A DNA stretch of 64,000 bases, from contig NZ_CP083553.1 in assembly GCF_025144465.1 (NCBI RefSeq), forward strand, positions 2,354,001 through 2,418,000, in the 5' to 3' direction. The translations under genes and the position numbers were made by a program. Numbering within the stretch: the stretch's first letter is position 1; each line of letters starts with the position of its first letter. The notes under the pieces were generated by a model. It saw nothing but the letters and a program-made list of their open reading frames with translations, was not told the DNA's origin and searched no databases. This stretch comes from Leisingera sp. S132 (GTDB taxonomy: Bacteria > Pseudomonadota > Alphaproteobacteria > Rhodobacterales > Rhodobacteraceae). This document shows, piece after piece, positions 34,145 through 41,235 of the stretch.

Positions 34145-34933
34145 TCAATCCATCAGATCGGTAAACAGGTTGTCGGCCTCGGCAAACTCCAGCTTGTCCT
34201 TCTCAACCGTGCCCTCGTTGATGTCGCGCACCTCGACGCGCCCGTCGCCATATCCGGTCACAACGGTGTCGCAGATGTCGATGAACAGCCCGTTCTCGAT
34301 CACGCCCGGGATCTGGTTCAGGACCAGCGCCAGCTGCCGGGCGTTGCCGATCCGCTTCAGGTGCAGGTCCAGGATGTAATTCCCCTCGTCGCTCATGAAC
34401 GGCGCCCCGCCGTTCATCCGCAGGGTGGAGCGCCGCCCCATCACGTCCATCGAAACCAGCGTCTCCTCGATCAGCGCCTGGCTGCTCTGCCAGCCGAACG
34501 GCAGCACCTCCACCGGCAGCGGGAAGGCGCCCAGCGTGTCCACCATCTTGCTGGCGTCCGCGATCACCACCATCCGGTCCGATGCGGTGGCAACAATCTT
34601 TTCCTGCAGATGCGCGCCGCCGCCGCCCTTGATCAGGTTGAGGTCCGGATCGACCTCATCGGCGCCGTCGATGGTCACATCCAGCCATTTGGCCTCATCC
34701 AAGGAGACCACCTTGATGCCCACGTCCCGCGCCAGCACCGCGGTGCGGCTGGAGGTCGGCACCGCAATGATCCGCAGGCCTTCGTTCTGCACAAGGTCGC
34801 CCAGGCAGCGCACCAGCCAGGCCGCGGTGGATCCGGTGCCCAGCCCCACCCGCATGCCGTCCTCGACCATTTCCGCCGCCCGTTTGGCAGCCACGAATTT
34901 CGCCTTGTCGATGGGGGACAGCTCTCCGGTCAT
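34145..34933 (-). CDS. rpiA: Ribose-5-phosphate isomerase A
   Basis: Interconverts ribulose 5-phosphate and ribose 5-phosphate in the pentose phosphate pathway. 262 residues. Substrate-loop motif GLGTGSTAAWLV near the N-terminus, then DVTIDGADEVDPDLNLIKGGGGAHLQEKIVA with the catalytic acidic cluster, and GGAPFMSDEGNYILDL. A GTG lies one codon upstream, but GGAG sits 7 nt before the ATG at 34931-34933, which I prefer. Possibly cotranscribed with gor, although a hairpin cluster separates them. Confidence 0.96.
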   Translation of the reverse strand: MTGELSPIDKAKFVAAKRAAEMVEDGMRVGLGTGSTAAWLVRCLGDLVQNEGLRIIAVPTSSRTAVLARDVGIKVVSLDEAKWLDVTIDGADEVDPDLNLIKGGGGAHLQEKIVATASDRMVVIADASKMVDTLGAFPLPVEVLPFGWQSSQALIEETLVSMDVMGRRSTLRMNGGAPFMSDEGNYILDLHLKRIGNARQLALVLNQIPGVIENGLFIDICDTVVTGYGDGRVEVRDINEGTVEKDKLEFAEADNLFTDLMD

Positions 34934-35077
34934 CACAGGTCTCCATGCAAACGCTTCCCCGCCGTTATAGGCGGCCCGCCGCCCGCGTGCGAGGGGGCAT
35001 TTGCGCCCCTGTCCTGCCGCCTTGCTGGAAATCCCGCCCGTTCGCCCTAGTCCTCATATGCGGACGGAGGGACAGGA

Positions 35078-35854
35078 ATGCTGCAATTCGACGAGGACAC
35101 CACCCGCGTGCTGGAAGATGCCTATCAGGGCGCCGACATCTCCCGGCGGAGGCGGGCCAATTTCGATGCGCTGCAGCCGCAGCCGGGCGACCGCATCCTG
35201 GATCTTGGCTGCGGCAACGGGCTCTTGACGCTGGAACTCGCCCGCACCGTGGGCCCCGCGGGCCATGTGACCGGGCTGGACGCCAGCCCCGACATGCTGG
35301 CCGCCGCCCGCCAGCGGCTGGAGGGGCGGGAAAACACCAGCCTGACCGAAAGCGACGCCGCCACCCTGCCGTTTGAGCCGGAAAGCTTTGACAAGGCAGT
35401 CTCGGTGCAGGTGTTCGAATACATCACCAGCCGCCGCCCGGTGCTGCGCGCCCTGCATCAGGTGCTGAAACCGGACGGCCGCCTGGTGATCGGCGACATC
35501 CACTGGGACACGCTGGCCTGGCACAGCGACAACGCCGCCCGGATGCACCGGTTCCTGGACATCTGGAACGCCCATATGGCCGAACGCGCCCTGCCCGCCC
35601 GCCTGGCCGAGGAGCTGCGCGGCTGCGGCTATGCGCCCGAGGCCCTGACCCCGCTCACCATCTGCGACACCAGCCTGCGCCCGGACGGCATGGCGGCGAT
35701 GATGATCCGCCTGATCCGCGCCTATGCGGTGGAAAGCGGCGCCACCGACGCCGACGACGCCGACGCCTGGGCCCAGGAACAGGAGGAACTGGCGGCAGAG
35801 GGCCGGTTCTTCTTCTCGCTCACCCACTTCGTCTGCACCGCCCGGCGGCTCTGA
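35078..35854 (+). CDS. Class I SAM-dependent methyltransferase (UbiE/ArsM-like)
   Basis: 258 residues. Motif I ILDLGCGNGLLTLELARTVGPAGHVTGLDASPDMLAAARQR (about 41-81), motif II-like SFDKAVSVQVFEYITSRRPVLRALHQVLKPDGRLVIGDI. The class resembles UbiE/COQ5 and small-molecule methyltransferases; the substrate is unknown. A good site (GGAGGGACAGGA) precedes the ATG. Divergent from rpiA. It is followed by a lower-GC segment. Confidence 0.88.
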   Translation: MLQFDEDTTRVLEDAYQGADISRRRRANFDALQPQPGDRILDLGCGNGLLTLELARTVGPAGHVTGLDASPDMLAAARQRLEGRENTSLTESDAATLPFEPESFDKAVSVQVFEYITSRRPVLRALHQVLKPDGRLVIGDIHWDTLAWHSDNAARMHRFLDIWNAHMAERALPARLAEELRGCGYAPEALTPLTICDTSLRPDGMAAMMIRLIRAYAVESGATDADDADAWAQEQEELAAEGRFFFSLTHFVCTARRL

Positions 35855-36011
35855 GCCGGTATTCCCTGCCGCGGGGCAACGGTGAGTTCCGCGCGTCAGG
35901 AACTCCTATGTCGAACCGGCTGTTTTGTGCGGCTGTTTGGAACGCACGCTAGGCGGGACAGAGCGCCAATGCGCTGCAGCTGCGCGAAGGTCCGCTTCGT
36001 CGGCTGGCCGC

Positions 36012-36611
36012 TTACTCCACAATTACAACTTGCCCTGTCAGAGCGCCCTCAACGCACTTTGCATATGCCAAGCCTACATTATGGGATGGCACAGGTTTGT
36101 GACCGTGAAACCACGCGCCATAGCGCGGTGCGGAAACGTCCAACATTCCAGGACTGACAACATTCACTCTCAACCCGCGCGGCATCTCTATCGCCGCACC
36201 GGTGACGAAGCCAGCCAATGCCCCATTGGCGGTCGCAGCATTTGAACCCATTCGGATTGGATCGCGGTCAAGGACGCCGCTTGTCAGTGTGAAGGAACCG
36301 CCATCCGAAATGGCACTCAGCCCAGCGAGGACGAGGTTCACTTGCCCCATCACCTTCTGCCGCAGACCGACCATGAACATCTCATGGTCCATGTCAGACA
36401 AGGGCGCGAAGGTCGCATCGCCTGCGCAAGAAACAACGGCATCAATGGTGCCGACCTTTTCATAGAGTGACTTAACCGCATGAAAGTCGCCCACATCGAG
36501 TTGTAAATCTCCGGTGGTGCGACCGACGGTGACGATTTCATGCCTCTGTTCAAGCTCTTTGCAGGCGGCTCGCCCAATATCGCCAGACGCACCTACGACG
36601 ATTATCCTCAT
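36012..36611 (-). CDS. Short-chain dehydrogenase/reductase-like protein, atypical active site
   Basis: 199 residues with a Rossmann N-terminus (MRIIVVGASGDIGRAACKELEQ), the DVGD adenine-pocket region and an SCAGDATF loop like the NAG motif of SDRs. A Ser is present (LTSG), but the Tyr of the YxxxK catalytic pair is not where expected; the position reads SNAATANGALAGF. It is therefore an atypical SDR, possibly NAD(P)-binding only. It overlaps the MerR gene by ATGA (36608-36611), so the two are coupled. This segment has clearly lower G+C than its surroundings, suggesting acquisition by transfer. Confidence 0.85.
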   Translation of the reverse strand: MRIIVVGASGDIGRAACKELEQRHEIVTVGRTTGDLQLDVGDFHAVKSLYEKVGTIDAVVSCAGDATFAPLSDMDHEMFMVGLRQKVMGQVNLVLAGLSAISDGGSFTLTSGVLDRDPIRMGSNAATANGALAGFVTGAAIEMPRGLRVNVVSPGMLDVSAPRYGAWFHGHKPVPSHNVGLAYAKCVEGALTGQVVIVE

Positions 36612-36970
36612 GTCTGATCCTTCATTCTTTCATCGTACTTTTGCAGTTTTTGGTCGAGGATTTTTCGGCAGCGTTCCAACTCCGCCTGCCGGGCCTTGAG
36701 GCTTTGTCGGTGTGCTAGAAGCACCGCCTTACGATTCGGGATTGTTGCATCGCCTGATGCATACAAGGCAGCGAACTTGCGCATCTCAGACAAAGGCATT
36801 CCAGTCGCACGCAGTGATGCCAGCAACTCCAACCAGTCGGCATCCGTCTTCGAAAACCTGCGCTTACCGTCTGCGCCACGTTCGATGAACGGACATAATC
36901 CGGATTTCTCATAGAAGCGTATCGTTGAAATGCTGAGCCCGGTCTTAGCAGCCACTTCTGAAATCTTCAT
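36608..36970 (-). CDS. MerR-family transcriptional regulator
   Basis: 120 residues. The N-terminal winged helix MKISEVAAKTGLSISTIRFYEKSGLCP is the MerR signature, followed by a dimerisation helix with LKARQAELERCRKILDQKL. The C-terminal part is short and lacks a paired-cysteine metal site, so it is not an evident metal or redox sensor. It is coupled to the SDR by ATGA and preceded by AAGGAGG 10 nt upstream of the ATG. A palindrome inside a 19-bp promoter spacer lies just upstream (36994-37024), so it likely activates its own operon. The SDR is its only evident target. Lower-GC islet. Confidence 0.92.
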   Translation of the reverse strand: MKISEVAAKTGLSISTIRFYEKSGLCPFIERGADGKRRFSKTDADWLELLASLRATGMPLSEMRKFAALYASGDATIPNRKAVLLAHRQSLKARQAELERCRKILDQKLQKYDERMKDQT

Positions 36971-36993
36971 ACAGTCGGCCCCTCCTTTTCAGG

Positions 36994-37024
36994 TTCGTAG
37001 CAACCTGAAGCTACTTTAGGTCAA
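36994..37024 (-). promoter_or_regulatory. MerR-type promoter with palindromic operator in a 19-bp spacer
   Basis: Minus strand: -35 TTGACC (37019-37024) and -10 TACGAA (36994-36999) are separated by 19 bp, too long for normal sigma-70. The palindrome ACCTGAAGCTACTTTAGGT (37003-37021) fills the spacer. This is the classic design that MerR regulators open by twisting DNA. Confidence 0.8.
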
Positions 37025-37242
37025 GCGTTATTATCACGCTGGATCGTGGACGCCGCCATTCATGCGCTGCGCAGCATCGGGTAAAGAGGACTCTCAACTG
37101 CCCATCGCAGCGCCGGATCTGAACGGCATCTTTCCGCCGCTTCTCGCCCTGCCAGCCAAACATATATCACAAAGGCGGGTTTCCTATTGGAAACGCCGGA
37201 AACGGACACATATTCCGCCGGTCCCAGTTATAATGTTGCGCT

Positions 37243-37950
37243 ATGAAACCCGAATACCGCTTGCACTACGCCCCTGACAACGCCTCACTGGTCATCCGGC
37301 TGGTGCTGGAGGAGCTTGGCCTGCCGTATGAGACGGTTCTGGTCGACCGCAAGGCTCAGGCGCAGAACAGCCCCGCCTACCTTGCGCTGAACCCGGGCGG
37401 GCTGATCCCGGTGCTGGAAACCCCGGACGGGCCGCTGTTTGAAACCGCCGCCATCCTGCTGTGGCTCTCCGAACGTCACACCGTGATGGCGCCGCAGCCC
37501 GGCAGCCCGGACCGCGCCGCGTTCCTGAAATGGCTGTTCTTTGCCTCCAACACCCTGCACGCCGACCTGCGGATGCTGTTTTATCCGGACAAGTACATCG
37601 GGGATGCCGAGGCAGATCAGCAGCAGCTGCAGAAGGTCCTGCGCCAGCGCCTGCATGTGCATCTGACCAGCCTCGACCAGGCCGCTGCCCAGCGCCCCGC
37701 CTGGCTCGGTGCGCCGCAGCCCTCGGTGCTGGACTACTACCTGGCCTGCCAGATCCGCTGGATGGCGCTCTATCCTGCGCAGGCCGACAAAACATGGTTC
37801 ACCCTGGCCCATTACCCCAGCCTGCAGCGGATCTGCGCCGGGCTGGAACACCGCCCCGCTGTTACCGTGTCGCGCGAGGCCGAGGGCCTCGGCGCCACCC
37901 CGTTCACATCCCCGGCCTACGCCAATCCCCCAGAAGGATCAGCTACCTAA
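37243..37950 (+). CDS. Glutathione S-transferase
   Basis: 235 residues. N-terminal thioredoxin fold (YRLHYAPDNASLVIRLVLEELGLPYE), cis-Pro region GGLIPVLETPDGPLFETAAILLWLSERH and an all-helical C-terminal domain with SVLDYYLACQIRWMALYP. The substrate is unknown. Its stop overlaps the sdaA start by TAATG (37948-37952), so sdaA is translationally coupled to it. The start ATG at 37243 has no strong ribosome binding site. Confidence 0.88.
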   Translation: MKPEYRLHYAPDNASLVIRLVLEELGLPYETVLVDRKAQAQNSPAYLALNPGGLIPVLETPDGPLFETAAILLWLSERHTVMAPQPGSPDRAAFLKWLFFASNTLHADLRMLFYPDKYIGDAEADQQQLQKVLRQRLHVHLTSLDQAAAQRPAWLGAPQPSVLDYYLACQIRWMALYPAQADKTWFTLAHYPSLQRICAGLEHRPAVTVSREAEGLGATPFTSPAYANPPEGSAT

Positions 37951-39323
37951 TGTTCCTCTCCGTTTTCGACATGTTCAAAGTGGGCATCGGCCCGTCGTCC
38001 TCCCACACCATGGGTCCGATGGTCGCTGCCGCGCGCTTCCTCGACATGATGCGCGCGTCGCCCTTTGAATTCCACGGGCTGCGCGCCTCGCTGCACGGCT
38101 CGCTTGCCTTCACCGGCGTCGGCCACGCCACCGACCGCGCCACCATCCTCGGGCTCGGCGGATTTGTCGCCCACGACTATGACGACGCCAAGGCAGAGGC
38201 CTTCCTGGCGGAGCTGGACAAGACCCACACCATGCACCCCGAAGGCTTGGGCGAACTGCACTTCGACCCCAAGGCCGACATGATCTTCGACTACGATCAC
38301 GCGCTGCCGGGCCACGCCAACGGCATGATCCTGATGGCCACCGACGCCCAGGGCGACGTGATCCTGAAACAGGTGTTCTACTCGATCGGCGGCGGCTTTG
38401 TCGTCACCGAGGAGGAGCTGGCCGCAGGCAAGGCCACCGACGAAGGCGACCCGGTGCCCTACCCGTTCAAATCGGCGGCGGAAATGCTGGAGATGGCCAA
38501 GGCCAGCGGCAAGTCGATTGCCGAGATGAAGCGCGCCAACGAGATTTCCCGCGGCTGCTCCGAGAGCCTCGCCAAGGGCACCGCCCGCATCTGGCAGGTG
38601 ATGAACGACTGCATCAACCGCGGGCTGGAGCGCGACGGCATCCTGCCCGGCGGCCTCAAGGTCCGCCGCCGCGCCAAGGGCATCTATGACGCGCTGATGG
38701 CCGAACGCGGCATGAACCTGACCGCACCGCACACCATCAACGACTGGATGAGCGTCTACGCGATGGCGGTGAACGAGGAAAACGCGGCCGGCGGCCAGGT
38801 GGTGACCGCCCCGACCAACGGCGCCGCGGGCACCCTGCCGGCCGTGATCCGCTACTACCTCGACCACGTGCCGGGCGCGTCCGAGGCCCATGTCGAGGAT
38901 TTCCTGCTGACCGCCGCCGCCATTGCCGGACTGGTCAAGTACAACGCCTCCATTTCCGGTGCTGAGGCCGGCTGCCAGGCCGAAGTCGGCTCCGCCTCTG
39001 CCATGTCCGCCGCGGGTCTCTGCGCCGTGATGGGCGGCACGCCTGAGCAGGTGGAAAACGCTGCCGAGATCGCGCTGGAGCATCATCTGGGCATGACCTG
39101 CGACCCGGTCAAAGGGCTGGTGCAGGTCCCCTGCATCGAGCGCAACGGCCTCGCAGCGATCAAGGCGGTCTCCGCGGCCTCCCTCGCCCTGCGCGGCGAC
39201 GGCCAGCATTTCGTTCCGCTGGACGCCTGCATTGAGACCATGCGCCAGACCGGCGCCGACATGCACGACAAGTACAAGGAAACCTCGCTCGGCGGCCTCG
39301 CGGTGAACGTGCCGAACTGCTGA
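37950..39323 (+). CDS. sdaA: L-serine ammonia-lyase (iron-sulfur, single chain)
   Basis: Deaminates L-serine to pyruvate with a [4Fe-4S] cluster, in the cytoplasm. 457 residues, alpha and beta domains fused. The N-terminus [27 protein letters not shown] is diagnostic. Cluster cysteines expected in [21 protein letters not shown] and [19 protein letters not shown]. Starts by TAATG overlap at the end of the GST gene, so it probably depends on it for translation. A nested hairpin follows (39368-39415). Confidence 0.96.
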   Translation: MFLSVFDMFKVGIGPSSSHTMGPMVAAARFLDMMRASPFEFHGLRASLHGSLAFTGVGHATDRATILGLGGFVAHDYDDAKAEAFLAELDKTHTMHPEGLGELHFDPKADMIFDYDHALPGHANGMILMATDAQGDVILKQVFYSIGGGFVVTEEELAAGKATDEGDPVPYPFKSAAEMLEMAKASGKSIAEMKRANEISRGCSESLAKGTARIWQVMNDCINRGLERDGILPGGLKVRRRAKGIYDALMAERGMNLTAPHTINDWMSVYAMAVNEENAAGGQVVTAPTNGAAGTLPAVIRYYLDHVPGASEAHVEDFLLTAAAIAGLVKYNASISGAEAGCQAEVGSASAMSAAGLCAVMGGTPEQVENAAEIALEHHLGMTCDPVKGLVQVPCIERNGLAAIKAVSAASLALRGDGQHFVPLDACIETMRQTGADMHDKYKETSLGGLAVNVPNC

Positions 39324-39367
39324 GGTACTCCGCTTTCCTGCCAAGGTAGCGGGACATAAGGCCCGGG

Positions 39368-39415
39368 CCTGACCTTGGGAGGGCGCGAATGCGCCTTCCC
39401 GGGGGGAAGGTCAGG
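39368..39415. repeat. Nested palindrome after sdaA
   Basis: Outer stem CCTGACCTT / AAGGTCAGG encloses an inner GGGCGC-gaat-GCGCCT hairpin. There is no T tract. It could slow transcription or form a cruciform between sdaA and the DMT gene. Confidence 0.55.
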
Positions 39416-39520
39416 CGCGGGCCGTGCCGCTGCGCGTCACGTCCCAAAGGGGACGCAACGTCCCGATATTCCCAGCAACTCCAGCTTGCGCCTTACACCG
39501 TGCAGGCCTAGCGTGGCGCC

Positions 39521-40435
39521 ATGACACAGGACCGGCCCCTTGTCGGCATCGCCCTGATGCTGGGCTTCTGCATGGTTATCCCGCTGGGTGACGCCATCGC
39601 CAAACTGCTGACCGACCGGGTGCCGGTTGCCCAGATCGTTTTCATCCGCTTTGCCGCCCAGGCCGCAATCCTGCTGCCGCTGGCCCTGGCCCTGCGCCTG
39701 CCGCTCAGCCTGTCGCGCCGGGTGGCGCCGCTGCTGCTCCTGCGCACCCTTCTGCAGATGGGCGGGATTGCCGCCATGTTCACCGCCTTCCGCTACCTGC
39801 CGCTGGCTGATGCGGTGGCCATTGCCTTCGTGATGCCCTTCCTGATGCTGCTGCTGGGCAAATACGTGCTGAAGGAAGAGGTCGGCCTGCGCCGCCTCGG
39901 TGCCTGCATCGTTGGCTTCACCGGCACCCTGCTGGTCATCCAGCCCAGTTTTGCCGCCGTTGGCTGGAACGCGCTCTGGCCGCTGCTGGTCGCGGTGATC
40001 TTTGCCCTGTTCATGCTGATCACCCGCAAGATCGCCAAGGAGACCGACCCCATATCGGTTCAGGCGGTGGCGGGCGTGATGGGCACCGTGCTGCTGGCAC
40101 CGGTGTTCCTGATTGGCGATGCCGCCGGTGTCAACGCCTTGTCCACCGCCCTGCCGCCGCAGGACACCTGGACCCTGCTGGCCGCCGCAGGCGCGCTTGG
40201 CACCGTTGCCCATCTGCTGATGACCTGGAGCCTGCGGTTCGCCCCCACTTCCACCCTCGCCTCGATGCAATACCTGGAGATCCCGGTGGCGGTGTTCTTC
40301 GGCTGGCTGATTTTCTCGGAACTGCCGAACACCCTCGCCGCCTTCGGCATTCTCCTGACCATCAGCGCAGGGCTTTACGCGGTGATGCGCGAGCGCACGG
40401 CGTCTGAGACCGAAGAACGCATCAACCCCGCCTGA
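39521..40435 (+). CDS. DMT/EamA-family transporter
   Basis: 304 residues with about ten transmembrane helices in two EamA repeats (for example GDAIAKLLTDRVPVAQIVFIRFAAQAA and ASMQYLEIPVAVFFGWLIFSELPN). The second repeat has the typical Glu-rich loop and the tail is short and basic. Substrate unknown; relatives export amino acids or nucleosides. Stands between sdaA and the convergent thiamine pyrophosphokinase gene. Confidence 0.88.
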   Translation: MTQDRPLVGIALMLGFCMVIPLGDAIAKLLTDRVPVAQIVFIRFAAQAAILLPLALALRLPLSLSRRVAPLLLLRTLLQMGGIAAMFTAFRYLPLADAVAIAFVMPFLMLLLGKYVLKEEVGLRRLGACIVGFTGTLLVIQPSFAAVGWNALWPLLVAVIFALFMLITRKIAKETDPISVQAVAGVMGTVLLAPVFLIGDAAGVNALSTALPPQDTWTLLAAAGALGTVAHLLMTWSLRFAPTSTLASMQYLEIPVAVFFGWLIFSELPNTLAAFGILLTISAGLYAVMRERTASETEERINPA

Positions 40436-40462
40436 CGTCCGGCCCGAAAACCAGCCTGCGGC

Positions 40463-41128
40463 CTAGCGGTCCCGCCGGACCTCGCTGAGCACATCCGCCA
40501 GCAGCCGCCGCGGCACAATCGCCAGCAGCCCCGGCCCCTCTGCCTCCAGCCGCACCGGCCCCACCGCCCGGTTCGAGGTGCCGATCCGTCCCATCGGCGA
40601 CATCCGCAGGCCCTCAATGGGCCACTCCAGCCCTTCCGAGCGCCCTTGCACCTCCTGCATCGGAAACAGCGAGATCACCTCTCCTGCGCGGGCCGGCAGC
40701 GCCACCGCCCGGGTCAGGTGAAAGATCACCTCGGTCTCCCCCACCAGCACACACGGCGTCTCATGCCCCTGCACCAGCGTGCTGAACGCCGCCAGCTGGT
40801 GATCCACCCGCGCGCCCAGAAACCCCACCGCCAGAACTGCCGGCGCTGCTATCATCCTCAGCGCCTTATCGAAATCGGTGCTGTCCTGCTCCGCCACCGG
40901 GTGCAGAACCTCGGGCGGCAGCTGCACCCGCACCTCCTCAGGCAAAGAGTCGAAATCCCCGATCACCGCCCGCGGCACATGCCCCGCCGCCAGCGCCGCC
41001 GCCGCACCGCCATCGGCCGCCGCCAGAACCGGCGCCAGCGCCAGCGCCTCCGCCAGCGCCCCCGCAGCCAGCTCACCGCCGCCCACCAGGGTGATTGGTT
41101 CCGGGACGTCTACAATCTTAGTATTCAT
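40463..41128 (-). CDS. Thiamine diphosphokinase
   Basis: Phosphorylates thiamine to thiamine diphosphate with ATP. 221 residues from MNTKIVDVPE. N-terminal LVGGGELAAGALAEALALAPVLAAADGGAAAAL, the acidic GDFDSLPEEV and STDFDKAL motifs of the family's catalytic site, and a beta-rich C-terminal thiamine-binding domain (ISLFPMQEVQGRSEGLEWPI). I start at 41126-41128, three codons inside the longest frame. No TPP riboswitch is visible. Divergent from the 747-residue acidic protein. Confidence 0.9.
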   Translation of the reverse strand: MNTKIVDVPEPITLVGGGELAAGALAEALALAPVLAAADGGAAAALAAGHVPRAVIGDFDSLPEEVRVQLPPEVLHPVAEQDSTDFDKALRMIAAPAVLAVGFLGARVDHQLAAFSTLVQGHETPCVLVGETEVIFHLTRAVALPARAGEVISLFPMQEVQGRSEGLEWPIEGLRMSPMGRIGTSNRAVGPVRLEAEGPGLLAIVPRRLLADVLSEVRRDR

Positions 41129-41235
41129 GCAGCGCATTCCCGCTTATTTTGGAAACAAGCCATATTGTGAACACAAAATGATACGATCAATTGCACGGAT
41201 TCGAGCAAAATTGGTCCTTCCAGCCTTTATGGTGA

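Noticed and set aside
36608-36970. Metal-sensing MerR
   Set aside because: No paired C-terminal cysteines.
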